Part shown: piece after piece, positions 54,502 to 63,203 of the stretch
Layout: each line of letters opens with the position of its first letter
Numbering within the stretch: the stretch's first letter is position 1
Assembly (NCBI GenBank): GCA_017477205.1
Contig: JAFUXE010000020.1
Location: 3,864 to 67,863, forward strand
From: Alloprevotella sp.
GTDB lineage: Bacteria; Bacteroidota; Bacteroidia; Bacteroidales; Bacteroidaceae
Reading direction: 5' to 3'
DNA: 64,000 nt
Made by a program: the position numbers and the translations under genes
Notes under the pieces: generated by a model
What the model was told of the DNA's origin: nothing
What the model saw: the letters and a program-made list of their open reading frames with translations, nothing else
Databases searched by the model: none

Positions 54502-55776
54502 TTAAACAGATTGTCGCACTACGGTCTCCTCGCGGTCGGGGCCTACGCTGACGATGCTGATGGGCACACCCAGCTCGCATTCCAAGCGCGCCACATAGTC
54601 CGCGAAAGGCTTTGGGAATTCCCCTTCCGTACGGACAGCGGAGAGCGGCGTCTGCCATCCAGGCATGTCTTCATAGACGGCCTCCCAGCCCGTCGTGTCG
54701 TAGGGCATGTGGCGGATAATCTCGTCGCCTTTCCTGTAAGCCGTGCAGAGGCGTATCGTTCCGAAAGTGTCCAGCACGTCGCTCTTCATCATGACAAGGT
54801 CCGTCACGCCGTTCAGCGTGATGGCATAGCGCAGGGCCACGAGGTCAATCCATCCGCAGCGGCGGTTGCGCCCCGTCACGGCACCATACTCATGGCCGAT
54901 GTCGCGAATCTTGTCGCCCGTCGCGTCAAAAAGCTCCACGGGGAAAGGCCCTGCGCCTACACGCGTGCTGTAAGCTTTGAAGATACCGAATACGCGACCG
55001 ATACGTTGCGGTGCCACGCCGAGCCCTGTGCACACGCCGCCCACCGTCGTTGAGGAGGAGGACACGAAAGGATACGTGCCGTGGTCAATGTCCAGCAGGG
55101 AGCCCTGTGCACCTTCTGCCAGCACACTGCGTCCGGCATCCAGCAGGTCGTTGATTTCTATTTCCGTGTCCGTGAGCGGGAAGCGGCGCATATATTCCAC
55201 ACCCTCCATCCAGCGCTGCTCCTCCTCGCGGATGTCGTAGTCCGTGAAATGGAGGTCGCGGAGAATCTGTTCGTGGCGCGCCTTCAGGCGAGCATACTTT
55301 TCCTCAAACCCTTCCAGGAGGTCTCCCACGCGAAGCCCCACGCGTGCAGCCTTGTCGCTATAGGTAGGCCCGATGCCTTTTCCCGTCGTTCCAACGCGGT
55401 CCTTCCCTTTTGCCGCCTCGTAGGCGCGGTCGAGAATGCGGTGCGTAGGCAGAATGAGGTGGGCACGGCGACTGATGTGTAGGCGTGTAGTGAGTGCATA
55501 TCCGGCAGCCTCCAGTTCCTGCGCCTCCTGCATAAAGAGGTCCGGAGCGATGACGCAACCGTTACCGATGATGTTCAACGTGTTTTCGTTGAAGATACCC
55601 GAGGGGATGGAGCGCAGTACAAATTTCCTGCCGCCAAAGATGATGGTGTGCCCTGCGTTCGGGCCACCGGCAAAGCGCGCCACCACGTCGTAGCGGGGCG
55701 TGAAGAAGTCCACCACTTTACCTTTTCCTTCGTCACCGAAGACGATGCCCAGCAGGGCATCCACTGTTCCTTTCAT
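54502..55776 (-). CDS. purA: Adenylosuccinate synthase
   Basis: 424 residues from the ATG opening MKGTVDALLGIVFGDEGKGK. The phosphate-binding loop GDEGKGKVVD, FAGGPNAGHTI, the GTTGKGIGPTYSDK loop, EGAQGSLLDIDHGTYPFVSSS and TGRNRRCGWID are all diagnostic. It joins aspartate to IMP with GTP hydrolysis, the first step from IMP to AMP. A longer in-frame start 20 codons upstream would pass the promoter-like element and is rejected. Confidence 0.97.
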   Translation of the reverse strand: MKGTVDALLGIVFGDEGKGKVVDFFTPRYDVVARFAGGPNAGHTIIFGGRKFVLRSIPSGIFNENTLNIIGNGCVIAPDLFMQEAQELEAAGYALTTRLHISRRAHLILPTHRILDRAYEAAKGKDRVGTTGKGIGPTYSDKAARVGLRVGDLLEGFEEKYARLKARHEQILRDLHFTDYDIREEEQRWMEGVEYMRRFPLTDTEIEINDLLDAGRSVLAEGAQGSLLDIDHGTYPFVSSSSTTVGGVCTGLGVAPQRIGRVFGIFKAYSTRVGAGPFPVELFDATGDKIRDIGHEYGAVTGRNRRCGWIDLVALRYAITLNGVTDLVMMKSDVLDTFGTIRLCTAYRKGDEIIRHMPYDTTGWEAVYEDMPGWQTPLSAVRTEGEFPKPFADYVARLECELGVPISIVSVGPDREETVVRQSV

Positions 55777-55823
55777 GATTGCTATGTTTTGCCGATTACG
55801 TGAGAGTAATTCCTTTTGCGGTG

Positions 55824-55854
55824 CAAAGATACGCATAAATGTTCACACAGCCAA
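55824..55854 (-). promoter_or_regulatory. Promoter of purA
   Basis: On the minus strand TTG (55854-55852) and TATCTTTG (55831-55824) are separated by 20 bases. The -7 element is 47 bases before the purA start. Confidence 0.75.
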
Positions 55855-55926
55855 CACCCGCCCACGCCTGATGATAAACACATCTAAATCACACGTTTCG
55901 CATAGTTCCTGCCTGCGCTTTACCGC

Positions 55927-56110
55927 GGGCATGCGGACACCCCGTTTCAAGGTATGCGGACACCCCTTTTTGAGGTGTGCGCACACCTCATGTTGAGGTA
56001 AGCGCAAAGCTCACTTCAAGGTAAGCGCACACCTTGACTCAAGGTAAGCGCAAAGCTCAAGACGAGGTGTGCGCACACCTCAAAACGAGGCATACGCATG
56101 CCGCGACAGC
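55927..56110. repeat. Third phased array: eight 23-bp units built around short palindromes
   Basis: Eight units step exactly 23 bases, at 55927, 55950, 55973, 55996, 56019, 56042, 56065 and 56088. Two (55973 and 56065) begin with the perfect 16-bp palindrome AGGTGTGCGCACACCT. Others are variants such as AGGTAAGCGCAAAGCT or AGGTATGCGGACACCCC. The array lies between the divergent purA and U32 peptidase genes. No unique spacers separate the units. Confidence 0.9.
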
Positions 56111-56126
56111 ATCCCCCGTTTCTTTT

Positions 56127-56159
56127 TTGCGCGCACCCGACGGCGGTGCGCATTTTTTG
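56127..56159 (+). terminator. Terminator-like hairpin between the array and the U32 peptidase gene
   Basis: TGCGCGCACC pairs with GGTGCGCA-type sequence around CGACGGC and is followed by six T. It is oriented to stop plus-strand transcription coming out of the array, although no plus-strand gene lies upstream. Confidence 0.65.
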
Positions 56160-56162
56160 TGT

Positions 56163-56170
56163 TACCTTCG
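56163..56170 (+). promoter_or_regulatory. Possible -7 element of the U32 peptidase operon
   Basis: TACCTTCG lies 36 bases before the ATG at 56207, directly after the terminator-like hairpin. No clear -33 element. Confidence 0.45.
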
Positions 56171-56206
56171 CGGCGGAATACGAAAAAGTTTCGATAAACA
56201 CGCACT

Positions 56207-57445
56207 ATGCAGAACGGATATGAAGTGATGGCGCCCGTGGGAAGCCGCGAAAGTCTCGCAGCGGCCTTGCAGGCGGGCGCGGACTCGATATACTTCGGTG
56301 TGGAGGCGCTGAACATGCGTGCCCACTCCGCAAGCCGCTTCACGCTCGACGACCTTCGCGACATCGCTGAGGCTTGCCGCGAGCGCGGAGTGAAGACTTA
56401 CCTGACGGTGAACACCATCATCTATGGCGAGGAACTGCCCCTCATGCGCCGCATCTGCGACGCGGCCCACGCGGCAGGCATCAGCGCCATCATAGCCTCG
56501 GACGTGGCGGTGCTCCTCTACTGCCGCGAGATAGGGCAGGAGGTGCATCTCTCCACGCAGCTGAACATCAGCAATGCCGAAGCGCTCCGCTTCTACGCCC
56601 GCTATGCCGACGTCGTCGTCCTGGCACGGGAACTCCGCCTTGAGCAGGTGGAGGAAATCCATCGCCACATAGTTGAGGAAAACATCTGCGGACCTTCGGG
56701 CGAACCGGTGCGGATAGAGATGTTCTGCCACGGCGCTCTCTGCATGGCCATCAGCGGAAAGTGCTATCTCTCGCTCGACAACATGAACCGCTCTGCGAAT
56801 CGCGGACAGTGCATGCAGCTGTGCCGTCGGGGATATAGCGTCACGGACCTCGAGACGGGCACGCAGCTTGATATCGACCGCAAGTATATCATGAGTCCCA
56901 AGGACTTGAAAACAATAGGATTCATCGACCGCATGATGGCGGCGGGAGTGCGCGTGTTCAAAATCGAAGGGCGCGCAAGGAGTGCGGAATATGTACGCGT
57001 CGTCGTCGAATGTTATCGCGAGGCCATCGCCTCCGTACTGGACGGGACGTACAGCCGTGAGAAGGTGGAGGGCTGGGACAAGCGTCTCGCTACGGTTTTC
57101 AATCGCGGCTTCTGGGACGGCTATTACTTGGGACAGACCCTCGGCGAATGGAGCGAACGCTACGGCAGCATGGCAACGGAGCGCAAGACGTACATCGGCA
57201 AGGGCGTGAAATACTACGGCAACCTGGGCGTCGCTGAGTTCCGACTCGAAGCGGGAGGATTCCGCAAGGGCGACAAACTCCTCATAACGGGGCCGACGAC
57301 GGGTGCCGTCTATGTGACGCCCGAGGACTTCCGCTACGACCGCACACCGCTTGACGTGGCAGAGAAGGGGCACAACGTGGCCTTCGCCGTGCCCGAAAAG
57401 ATTCGTCCGAGCGACAAACTCTTCAGGATTGACCCGGCAGAATGA
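56207..57445 (+). CDS. U32 family peptidase (RlhA/YegQ-like)
   Basis: 412 residues. The N-terminus MAPVGSRESLAAALQAGADSIYFG and VHLSTQLNISNAEAL are typical. The U32 signature region carries EMFCHGALCMAISGKC and NRGQCMQLCR, cysteines that in studied relatives bind a 4Fe-4S cluster. Despite the peptidase name, several members are tRNA or rRNA hydroxylases or act in ubiquinone synthesis. Its stop overlaps the ribF start (ATGA), beginning a four-gene run with coupled starts. Confidence 0.9.
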   Translation: MQNGYEVMAPVGSRESLAAALQAGADSIYFGVEALNMRAHSASRFTLDDLRDIAEACRERGVKTYLTVNTIIYGEELPLMRRICDAAHAAGISAIIASDVAVLLYCREIGQEVHLSTQLNISNAEALRFYARYADVVVLARELRLEQVEEIHRHIVEENICGPSGEPVRIEMFCHGALCMAISGKCYLSLDNMNRSANRGQCMQLCRRGYSVTDLETGTQLDIDRKYIMSPKDLKTIGFIDRMMAAGVRVFKIEGRARSAEYVRVVVECYREAIASVLDGTYSREKVEGWDKRLATVFNRGFWDGYYLGQTLGEWSERYGSMATERKTYIGKGVKYYGNLGVAEFRLEAGGFRKGDKLLITGPTTGAVYVTPEDFRYDRTPLDVAEKGHNVAFAVPEKIRPSDKLFRIDPAE

Positions 57446-58326
57446 ACTACGTCAGCACCATAGGATTTTTCGACGGCGTACATCGCGGGCACCAGTACCT
57501 TCTACAAGGGCTCACGGCAGAAGCTGCGCACAGAAGTTTGGGCGCGAAGGTATTTACTTTTGGCGTGCATCCGCGCCAGGTGCTCACCGCTGGCTTCCGC
57601 CCCCAGCTGCTGACGACACTGGAGGAGAAACTCGCACTCATCAGCGAGATGGGCATCAAAGAATGTCGCGTCCTGGACTTCGACAGCAGCATGGCTGCCA
57701 TGACGGCAGAGGACTTCATGCGCAAAGTGCTTAAGCCGGAAGGCGTCAGCGTGCTCCTCATGGGCTACGACCACCATTTCGGCTCCGACCGCGCTGACTT
57801 CGAGGCATGCAGCAGCATGGGCAGCAGCATGGGGCTCGAAGTGCTGCGCGAAAACTCCTTCGCAGAAGGGACGAGCACATTCTCATCGTCGCTCGTGCGC
57901 AAACGGATCTTGCAGGGCGACGTGATTGTTGCTGCCAGCCTGCTCGGAAGGCCGTACGCGCTCTCGGGCATCGTCGTCGAGGGACATCGCGTAGGTCGTA
58001 GCCTCGGATTTCCCACGGCTAACCTGCTCCCGGACTCGCAGGATAAGATTATACCTGCGCACGGAGCCTATGCCGTGCGTGCCGTCGCAGGCGGAAGGTC
58101 CTACTGCGGCATGACAAACATCGGCACGCGCCCAACGCTGCAAAACGGCGAGGACGTAAGCATCGAGACGCACCTCTTCGACTGCGACGCCGACCTCTAC
58201 GGCCGCACGCTGCAGCTACAGTTCCTCCACCATCTGCGCGAGGAACAGCATTTCGACAACATAGACGAACTGAAAACGCAACTCGCCATCGATGCAGAGC
58301 GCGCGCGCAAACTTCTCAAACCATGA
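57442..58326 (+). CDS. ribF: Bifunctional riboflavin kinase / FMN adenylyltransferase
   Basis: 294 residues. The adenylyltransferase domain opens at once with IGFFDGVHRGHQYLL (nucleotidyltransferase FDGVHxGH) and contains LLMGYDHHFGSDRA and SSSLVRKRILQGDV. The riboflavin kinase domain follows (VVEGHRVGRSLGFPTANLLPDSQDK, GMTNIGTRPT). It makes FMN and FAD from riboflavin. It lacks the 15 or so residues that usually precede the first motif, as in a known short Bacteroidetes form. It overlaps both neighbours by 4 bases. Confidence 0.94.
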   Translation: MNYVSTIGFFDGVHRGHQYLLQGLTAEAAHRSLGAKVFTFGVHPRQVLTAGFRPQLLTTLEEKLALISEMGIKECRVLDFDSSMAAMTAEDFMRKVLKPEGVSVLLMGYDHHFGSDRADFEACSSMGSSMGLEVLRENSFAEGTSTFSSSLVRKRILQGDVIVAASLLGRPYALSGIVVEGHRVGRSLGFPTANLLPDSQDKIIPAHGAYAVRAVAGGRSYCGMTNIGTRPTLQNGEDVSIETHLFDCDADLYGRTLQLQFLHHLREEQHFDNIDELKTQLAIDAERARKLLKP

Positions 58327-59168
58327 AATCTCGTTCCCAAGCTCTCCTCATTGCAGCCCTGTTCGTATTATTCTTCGTCGCCGCACAAGTCGTGGCTGGC
58401 ATGATGGCTCTCGTCTGGGGCATGTGGCAAGCTGCCAGCACGGGGACACAGATTGATGCCAACATACTCTCCGACAATCCTGCATGGACAGGCGCGGCCA
58501 TGCTCTTTGCCTACCTGGCGCTCATCGCCGTCCTCTGGGCCATGCAGCTCATCCGCCGCCGTCCGCTGCCGAAGCACTCTCCCGCCATGCCAGCCCGCTG
58601 GGCATGGGCGTTGGCTGCATTCATGATGCTCTCCATCGCCCTCGGCTTCCTGACAGACCCCATGAACCTCGACGACGGAGGCTCCGTGGCCCTCTTTGAA
58701 GGTATGAAGGGCAACGTCCTGTGCCTCCTGCTGCTCGTCGTCGTGGGACCGCTGACGGAGGAGGTGGTATTTCGCGAGGGCATTCAGCGCACCCTAAGGC
58801 AGGCAGGCTTCCAACCGCTTACGGCCATCCTCACCTCCGCCGCGCTTTTTGCCGTCATCCATGGGAACTTGGCGCAGGCAGTGCCTGCCTTTGGCCTCGG
58901 CATATTGCTGGGCTACCTCTACGAGCGAACGGGCGACATACGCCTCAGCCTCGTTGCCCACATACTGAACAACGCCTTCGCCATCACGGGACTTTTCTTC
59001 CCACAGCTCGACGAGGCAACGTCATCTCTTTCCATTCCCGCCTCAGTAGCCATCGGCATTCTCCTCGCCCTGCCCGGACTGGCGCTCTTCGCATGGAGCG
59101 TCGTTCGCGCTCCGAAGGAATCCTGGGGCTCTGCCGTTGAACCTTCTCCCACACTACCGCAGCCATGA
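58323..59168 (+). CDS. CPBP-family intramembrane glutamic protease
   Basis: 281 residues with several transmembrane helices. The CPBP (CAAX protease/Abi) motifs are intact: EEVVFREGIQR (EExxxR), FAVIHGN (FxxxH) and HILNNAF (HxxxN/B). In bacteria such proteins process membrane peptides, bacteriocins or signalling proteins; the target here is unknown. It overlaps ribF and dusB by 4 bases on each side. Confidence 0.9.
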   Translation: MKSRSQALLIAALFVLFFVAAQVVAGMMALVWGMWQAASTGTQIDANILSDNPAWTGAAMLFAYLALIAVLWAMQLIRRRPLPKHSPAMPARWAWALAAFMMLSIALGFLTDPMNLDDGGSVALFEGMKGNVLCLLLLVVVGPLTEEVVFREGIQRTLRQAGFQPLTAILTSAALFAVIHGNLAQAVPAFGLGILLGYLYERTGDIRLSLVAHILNNAFAITGLFFPQLDEATSSLSIPASVAIGILLALPGLALFAWSVVRAPKESWGSAVEPSPTLPQP

Positions 59169-60130
59169 AGATACGAAACATAGACCTCGGCGAACGCCCG
59201 CTCCTCCTCGCGCCTATGGAGGACGTCACGGACATAGGTTTCCGTCTGCTTTGCCGCAGAATGGGAGCCGCGATGGTGTACAGCGAGTTCGTGGCCTCCG
59301 ATGCCCTCGTGCGCTCCGTGCCGAAGACATTTGAGAAACTGCGCGTCAGCGACGAGGAACGCCCCGTTGCCATACAGATATACGGTCGTTTCCCCGAAGC
59401 TATGCGCGATGCGGCAAAGATTGTGGAAGAGACGGCGCAGCCAGACATCCTTGACCTGAACTTCGGCTGTCCCGTGAAGCGCGTGGCAGGAAAAGGTGCA
59501 GGCGCAGGCATGTTGCAGAACGTTCCGCTCATGCTGGAAATAACGCGAGAGGTCGTACGTGCCGTCAATATACCCGTCACCGTGAAGACACGCCTGGGAT
59601 GGGACGCGAACAGCAAGATAATTGTGGAACTTGCAGAGCAGCTGCAGGACTGCGGCATCGAAGCCCTCACCATACACGGACGTACGCGCTCGCAGATGTA
59701 CACAGGCGAAGCCGACTGGACACTCATAGGCGAAGTGAAGCGCAATCCGCGCATGAGCATCCCCATCATCGGCAACGGCGACCTGCGAACGGCCGAGGAC
59801 GTGCGCCGCGCCTTCGACGACTACGGCGTAGATGCCTGCATGGTGGGACGCGCCACCTTCGGACAGCCTTGGATTTTCCGCGAGATGCAGTCCGGCACGC
59901 CGCTCTCGACGGACGAGAAGTTCGACATACTGAAAGAACAAATCCGACAGAGCATTCAGCGCATCGGCGAGCGACGAGGCATCCTCCACATACGTCGCCA
60001 TCTCGCCGCAACGCCCCTATTCAAAGGAATCCCCAACTTCCGCGACCTGCGCATCGCTCTCCTGCGCGCAGAAACTGCGGACGAACTCTTCGCCCTTTTG
60101 GAAAGAGTCCGTCCGCTGGTAAGGGAATAA
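59165..60130 (+). CDS. dusB: tRNA-dihydrouridine synthase
   Basis: 321 residues. The FMN barrel motifs are clear: LLAPMEDVTDIGFRLLCRR, NFGCPVKRVAGKGAGAGML with the catalytic Cys, VKTRLGWD, IHGRTRSQMYTGEADW and IGNGDLRTAEDV. It reduces uridine to dihydrouridine in the tRNA D loop. It ends the ATGA-coupled run U32-ribF-CPBP-dusB and converges with the flavodiiron gene; a small ATGGGG/CCCCAT hairpin lies at its stop codon. Confidence 0.94.
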   Translation: MKIRNIDLGERPLLLAPMEDVTDIGFRLLCRRMGAAMVYSEFVASDALVRSVPKTFEKLRVSDEERPVAIQIYGRFPEAMRDAAKIVEETAQPDILDLNFGCPVKRVAGKGAGAGMLQNVPLMLEITREVVRAVNIPVTVKTRLGWDANSKIIVELAEQLQDCGIEALTIHGRTRSQMYTGEADWTLIGEVKRNPRMSIPIIGNGDLRTAEDVRRAFDDYGVDACMVGRATFGQPWIFREMQSGTPLSTDEKFDILKEQIRQSIQRIGERRGILHIRRHLAATPLFKGIPNFRDLRIALLRAETADELFALLERVRPLVRE

Positions 60131-60156
60131 TGGGGGCAATCCCCATAGTATATATA

Positions 60157-61344
60157 TTATTGTCTCACAGCTTCGCCAAGCACACGGCCGAGTTCACGAG
60201 CCTGACGAAGCACTTCGGCTGCGGCGCCTTGTTTCCACTCCAGTGCCGTACCTACTTCCTGCATCTTCATCGTCTCGTTGTATTGCCGCATAATCTTCAC
60301 GGCCTGTCCGGCCCACGTGAAGCCGCCGAAGAGTGCCAGCTGATGGCGTGACACTTCGCGCCCGGCCAGACGCTTGAGCAGGTCATCCACGACGGGAAAC
60401 AGGCCGCCGTTGTACGTAGGCCCGCCGACGGCAAGACCACGGTAGCGGAAAATATCACGGAGTACAAAGGAGGGCTGCGAGACGCTGAGGTTGTGTACGA
60501 TGACCTTACGCACACCAGCCTCGGCCGCACCTTCAGCCACAGCCTCTGCCACACGTTGCGAATTGCCGTACATGGAGCCGTAGCAAACCACTACACCCTC
60601 CTCCGTTTCGCCCTCGGACATGCGGCGATAGGTGTCCACTACGCGCGGGACGTTTGTCGTCCACACGGGACCGTGCGTGGCACAAATGCGCCGCATCGTC
60701 ACGCCGGAAAGCTTGCGCAGTGCCTGCTGCACGGGGATGGCATACTTACCAAGGATGGCAGCATAGTAGCGTTCCATCTCGGGGAAGTACGGCTCAACGT
60801 CCATCTGCTCGTCCACGACAGCGCCGTTCAGGGCGCCGAAGCATCCGAAGGCATCACCCGAGAACAACGTTTCCTCCTCCACCATGTACGTCACCATCGT
60901 CTCCGGCCAATGCAGCATGGGAACCATGTGGAAACGGAGCGTCACGTCGCCCAGCGAGAGCGTGTCGCCCTCCTTCACCTCAACGTCATCCTCGCGAAGC
61001 TCCACACCGTAGAAGCCCTCCACCATCTGGAATGTTTTCTTGTTGCCCACGAGGCGTATCTCTGGAAAATATCTGCGTACGAGGGCAATGGAGCCGCTGT
61101 GGTCGGGCTCCATGTGGTTGATGACGAGATAATGCGGCTGGCGGTCGCCCAGTGCCTGGCGCATGTTCTCAAGGAAACGGTCGAAGAAGTCGGCCTCCAC
61201 GGTGTCCACCAGGGCCACTTCTGTGCCGCCATCGACAAGATAAGCATTGTAGGAAATGCCTTGCGGCAGGAGCCATTGCCCCTCGAAGCGGTGTTTCGTG
61301 CGATCCTGCACGCCCACGTAGTGTATGCGTTCTGAAACTTTCAT
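60157..61344 (-). CDS. fprA: Flavodiiron protein (FprA-type A flavoprotein)
   Basis: 395 residues. The beta-lactamase-like diiron domain has the ligand set H-x-E-x-D in NHMEPDHSGSI, a His in LHWPETMVTY, an Asp in SGDAFGCFG and a late His in CATHGPVW. The flavodoxin domain begins at about 250 (VVVCYGSMYGNSQRVAEAVA) and ends with GGPTYNGGLFP and FGGFTWAGQAVK. These enzymes reduce oxygen or nitric oxide in anaerobes, a detoxifying role in the cytosol. A TATCTTCG -7-like element on the minus strand (61392-61385) lies 40 bases upstream of its start. Confidence 0.94.
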   Translation of the reverse strand: MKVSERIHYVGVQDRTKHRFEGQWLLPQGISYNAYLVDGGTEVALVDTVEADFFDRFLENMRQALGDRQPHYLVINHMEPDHSGSIALVRRYFPEIRLVGNKKTFQMVEGFYGVELREDDVEVKEGDTLSLGDVTLRFHMVPMLHWPETMVTYMVEEETLFSGDAFGCFGALNGAVVDEQMDVEPYFPEMERYYAAILGKYAIPVQQALRKLSGVTMRRICATHGPVWTTNVPRVVDTYRRMSEGETEEGVVVCYGSMYGNSQRVAEAVAEGAAEAGVRKVIVHNLSVSQPSFVLRDIFRYRGLAVGGPTYNGGLFPVVDDLLKRLAGREVSRHQLALFGGFTWAGQAVKIMRQYNETMKMQEVGTALEWKQGAAAEVLRQARELGRVLGEAVRQ

Positions 61345-61466
61345 GACATGAATATATTTATTGTGTGTTGTCTTGATTCCGGCGCGAAGATAATGCTTTC
61401 AAAACAAATCTCGTGCTTGCAGCCCGCTATTATGACGAAAAAAGTCCGCACGCGCAGCGGGCAGAT

Positions 61467-61497
61467 TTTGCGGTTTCGGGGATTCTTTGTACTTTAG
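61467..61497 (+). promoter_or_regulatory. Promoter of ruvB
   Basis: TTTG at 61467-61470 and TACTTTAG at 61490-61497 are 19 bases apart. The ruvB ATG follows only 9 bases later, so the untranslated leader must be very short. Confidence 0.65.
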
Positions 61498-61506
61498 CCG
61501 CCGTTT

Positions 61507-62553
61507 ATGACAGAAGACACATTCGACATACGTTCCGAGCAGATGGCACCGAGCCAGAGGGAACGCGACTTCGAGCAGGCGCTACGCCCCCTGCGCTTCA
61601 CGGATTTCTGCGGGCAGCAGAAGGTTGTGGAGAACCTGCAGGTGTTCGTCGAAGCTGCGAAATATCGCGGCGAGCCCCTTGACCATACGCTCCTCCACGG
61701 CCCTCCGGGACTAGGAAAGACAACGCTTTCCAACATCATCGCCAACGAGCTGGGCGTAGGCTTCAAGCTCACGAGCGGCCCCGTGCTGGACAAGCCCGGC
61801 GACTTGGCCGGACTGCTGACGAGCCTTGAGCCCAACGACGTCCTGTTCATTGACGAAATACACCGCCTGCAGCCCGTTGTGGAGGAATACCTGTACTCCG
61901 CGATGGAGGACTACCGCATTGACATCATGATAGACCGCGGTCCTGCCGCCCGTAGCATACAAATAGACCTGAACCCCTTCACGCTTATCGGTGCCACGAC
62001 GCGCAGTGGTCTGCTGACAGCCCCCCTGCGTGCCCGCTTCGGCATCAACATGCACCTCGAGTACTACGATGCTGACACGTTGGAGAGGATAGTTGTCCGC
62101 TCCGCAGGCATCCTCGGCGTCCCCATCACGGACGAGGCCGCAGGCGAGATTGCAGGCCGCAGCCGAGGTACGCCCCGTATTGCCAACGCCCTGCTGCGCC
62201 GCGTGCGCGACTTCGCACAGGTAAAGGGAACGGGACGCATCGACCTGGCCATCGCCCAGCACGCGCTCACCGCGCTGAACATAGACCGCTACGGACTGGA
62301 CGAGATAGACAACAAGATTCTCCTCACCATCATCGACAAGTTCAAGGGAGGTCCCGTCGGCATCTCCACCATCGCCACCGCCATCGGCGAGGATGCCGGC
62401 ACCGTGGAGGAAGTATATGAGCCTTTCCTTATCAAAGAAGGTTTCATCCGCCGCACACCGCGAGGCCGCGAAGTCACCGAACTTGCCTACCGCCACCTCG
62501 GCCGCAACCCCTACGGCAGCGACCCCGTGCAGCAGAGCCTCTTTGACGGCTAA
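61507..62553 (+). CDS. ruvB: Holliday junction branch migration ATPase RuvB
   Basis: 348 residues. AAA+ motifs: Walker [11 protein letters not shown], Walker B FIDEIHRL, sensor GATTRSGLL and the arginine-finger segment [12 protein letters not shown]. The C-terminal winged helix includes [20 protein letters not shown]. It drives branch migration with RuvA in recombination repair. It is followed 60 bases later by ybeY. Confidence 0.97.
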   Translation: MTEDTFDIRSEQMAPSQRERDFEQALRPLRFTDFCGQQKVVENLQVFVEAAKYRGEPLDHTLLHGPPGLGKTTLSNIIANELGVGFKLTSGPVLDKPGDLAGLLTSLEPNDVLFIDEIHRLQPVVEEYLYSAMEDYRIDIMIDRGPAARSIQIDLNPFTLIGATTRSGLLTAPLRARFGINMHLEYYDADTLERIVVRSAGILGVPITDEAAGEIAGRSRGTPRIANALLRRVRDFAQVKGTGRIDLAIAQHALTALNIDRYGLDEIDNKILLTIIDKFKGGPVGISTIATAIGEDAGTVEEVYEPFLIKEGFIRRTPRGREVTELAYRHLGRNPYGSDPVQQSLFDG

Positions 62554-62613
62554 TGTTTATTGTTTCGCTCGGCTCTGCCGCTTCGCTCGTCGAAGAACGT
62601 ATATTGTAAAAAG

Positions 62614-63027
62614 ATGGTATATTTCTCCTCTGAATCCGTCCTCTTCCCCCCGATAGACCGCGCCGCCGTGACGGCATGGATAGCGCGCGTGGCGCAGTCC
62701 TACGGCCGCACCGTCGGCGAGCTGTCCTACCTCTTCTGCTCCGACGAGCGCATACTGGAGGTGAACCGCCAGTTCCTCCGGCACGACTACTACACGGACA
62801 TCATCACCTTCGACTACAGCGAAGGCCGGACGCTGAACGGCGACCTTGTCATATCCCTCGACACCGTGCGCACGAACGCTGAGCTCTTCGGCAAGGACTA
62901 CGACGAGGAGCTCCACCGCGTCATCATCCACGGCGTTCTGCATCTTTGCGGCCTCAACGACAAAGGGCCCGGCGAGCGTGAGCTCATGGAAGCGGCCGAG
63001 GACCGCGCGCTCGCCATGAGGGGATGA
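62614..63027 (+). CDS. ybeY: Endoribonuclease YbeY (rRNA maturation factor)
   Basis: 137 residues from the ATG opening MVYFSSESVLFPP. The metal-binding motif is VIIHGVLHLCGLND: the first two His are present, and the third position of the HxxxHxxxxxH motif is Asp-like (ND), as in other Bacteroidetes YbeY proteins. YbeY acts in 16S rRNA 3'-end processing and ribosome quality control. A perfect terminator follows. Confidence 0.9.
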   Translation: MVYFSSESVLFPPIDRAAVTAWIARVAQSYGRTVGELSYLFCSDERILEVNRQFLRHDYYTDIITFDYSEGRTLNGDLVISLDTVRTNAELFGKDYDEELHRVIIHGVLHLCGLNDKGPGERELMEAAEDRALAMRG

Positions 63028-63062
63028 TGCACACGAAGGCATCCCCAGCCTCACTTTAGAAC

Positions 63063-63098
63063 AACCTTGACGCCCCACCCTCGTCAAGGTTTTTTGTG
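63063..63098 (+). terminator. Terminator after ybeY
   Basis: AACCTTGACG pairs perfectly with CGTCAAGGTT around CCCCACCCT and is followed by TTTTTG. Confidence 0.92.
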
Positions 63099-63203
63099 CT
63101 TTCAAGGCAAAAAGTGCAAAAAAGTGCGATATGTTTTTGTCAACCTTACGTTATAATAGTAGAAAGGAATCCTTAGAAACAAATAGACAAAAACATAAAA
63201 ATA

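Noticed and set aside
55927..56110. CRISPR array at the 23-bp units
   Set aside because: Units touch each other without spacers and vary internally.
60129..60145. Intrinsic terminator between dusB and fprA
   Set aside because: The ATGGGG/CCCCAT hairpin is short and lacks a T run on either strand.
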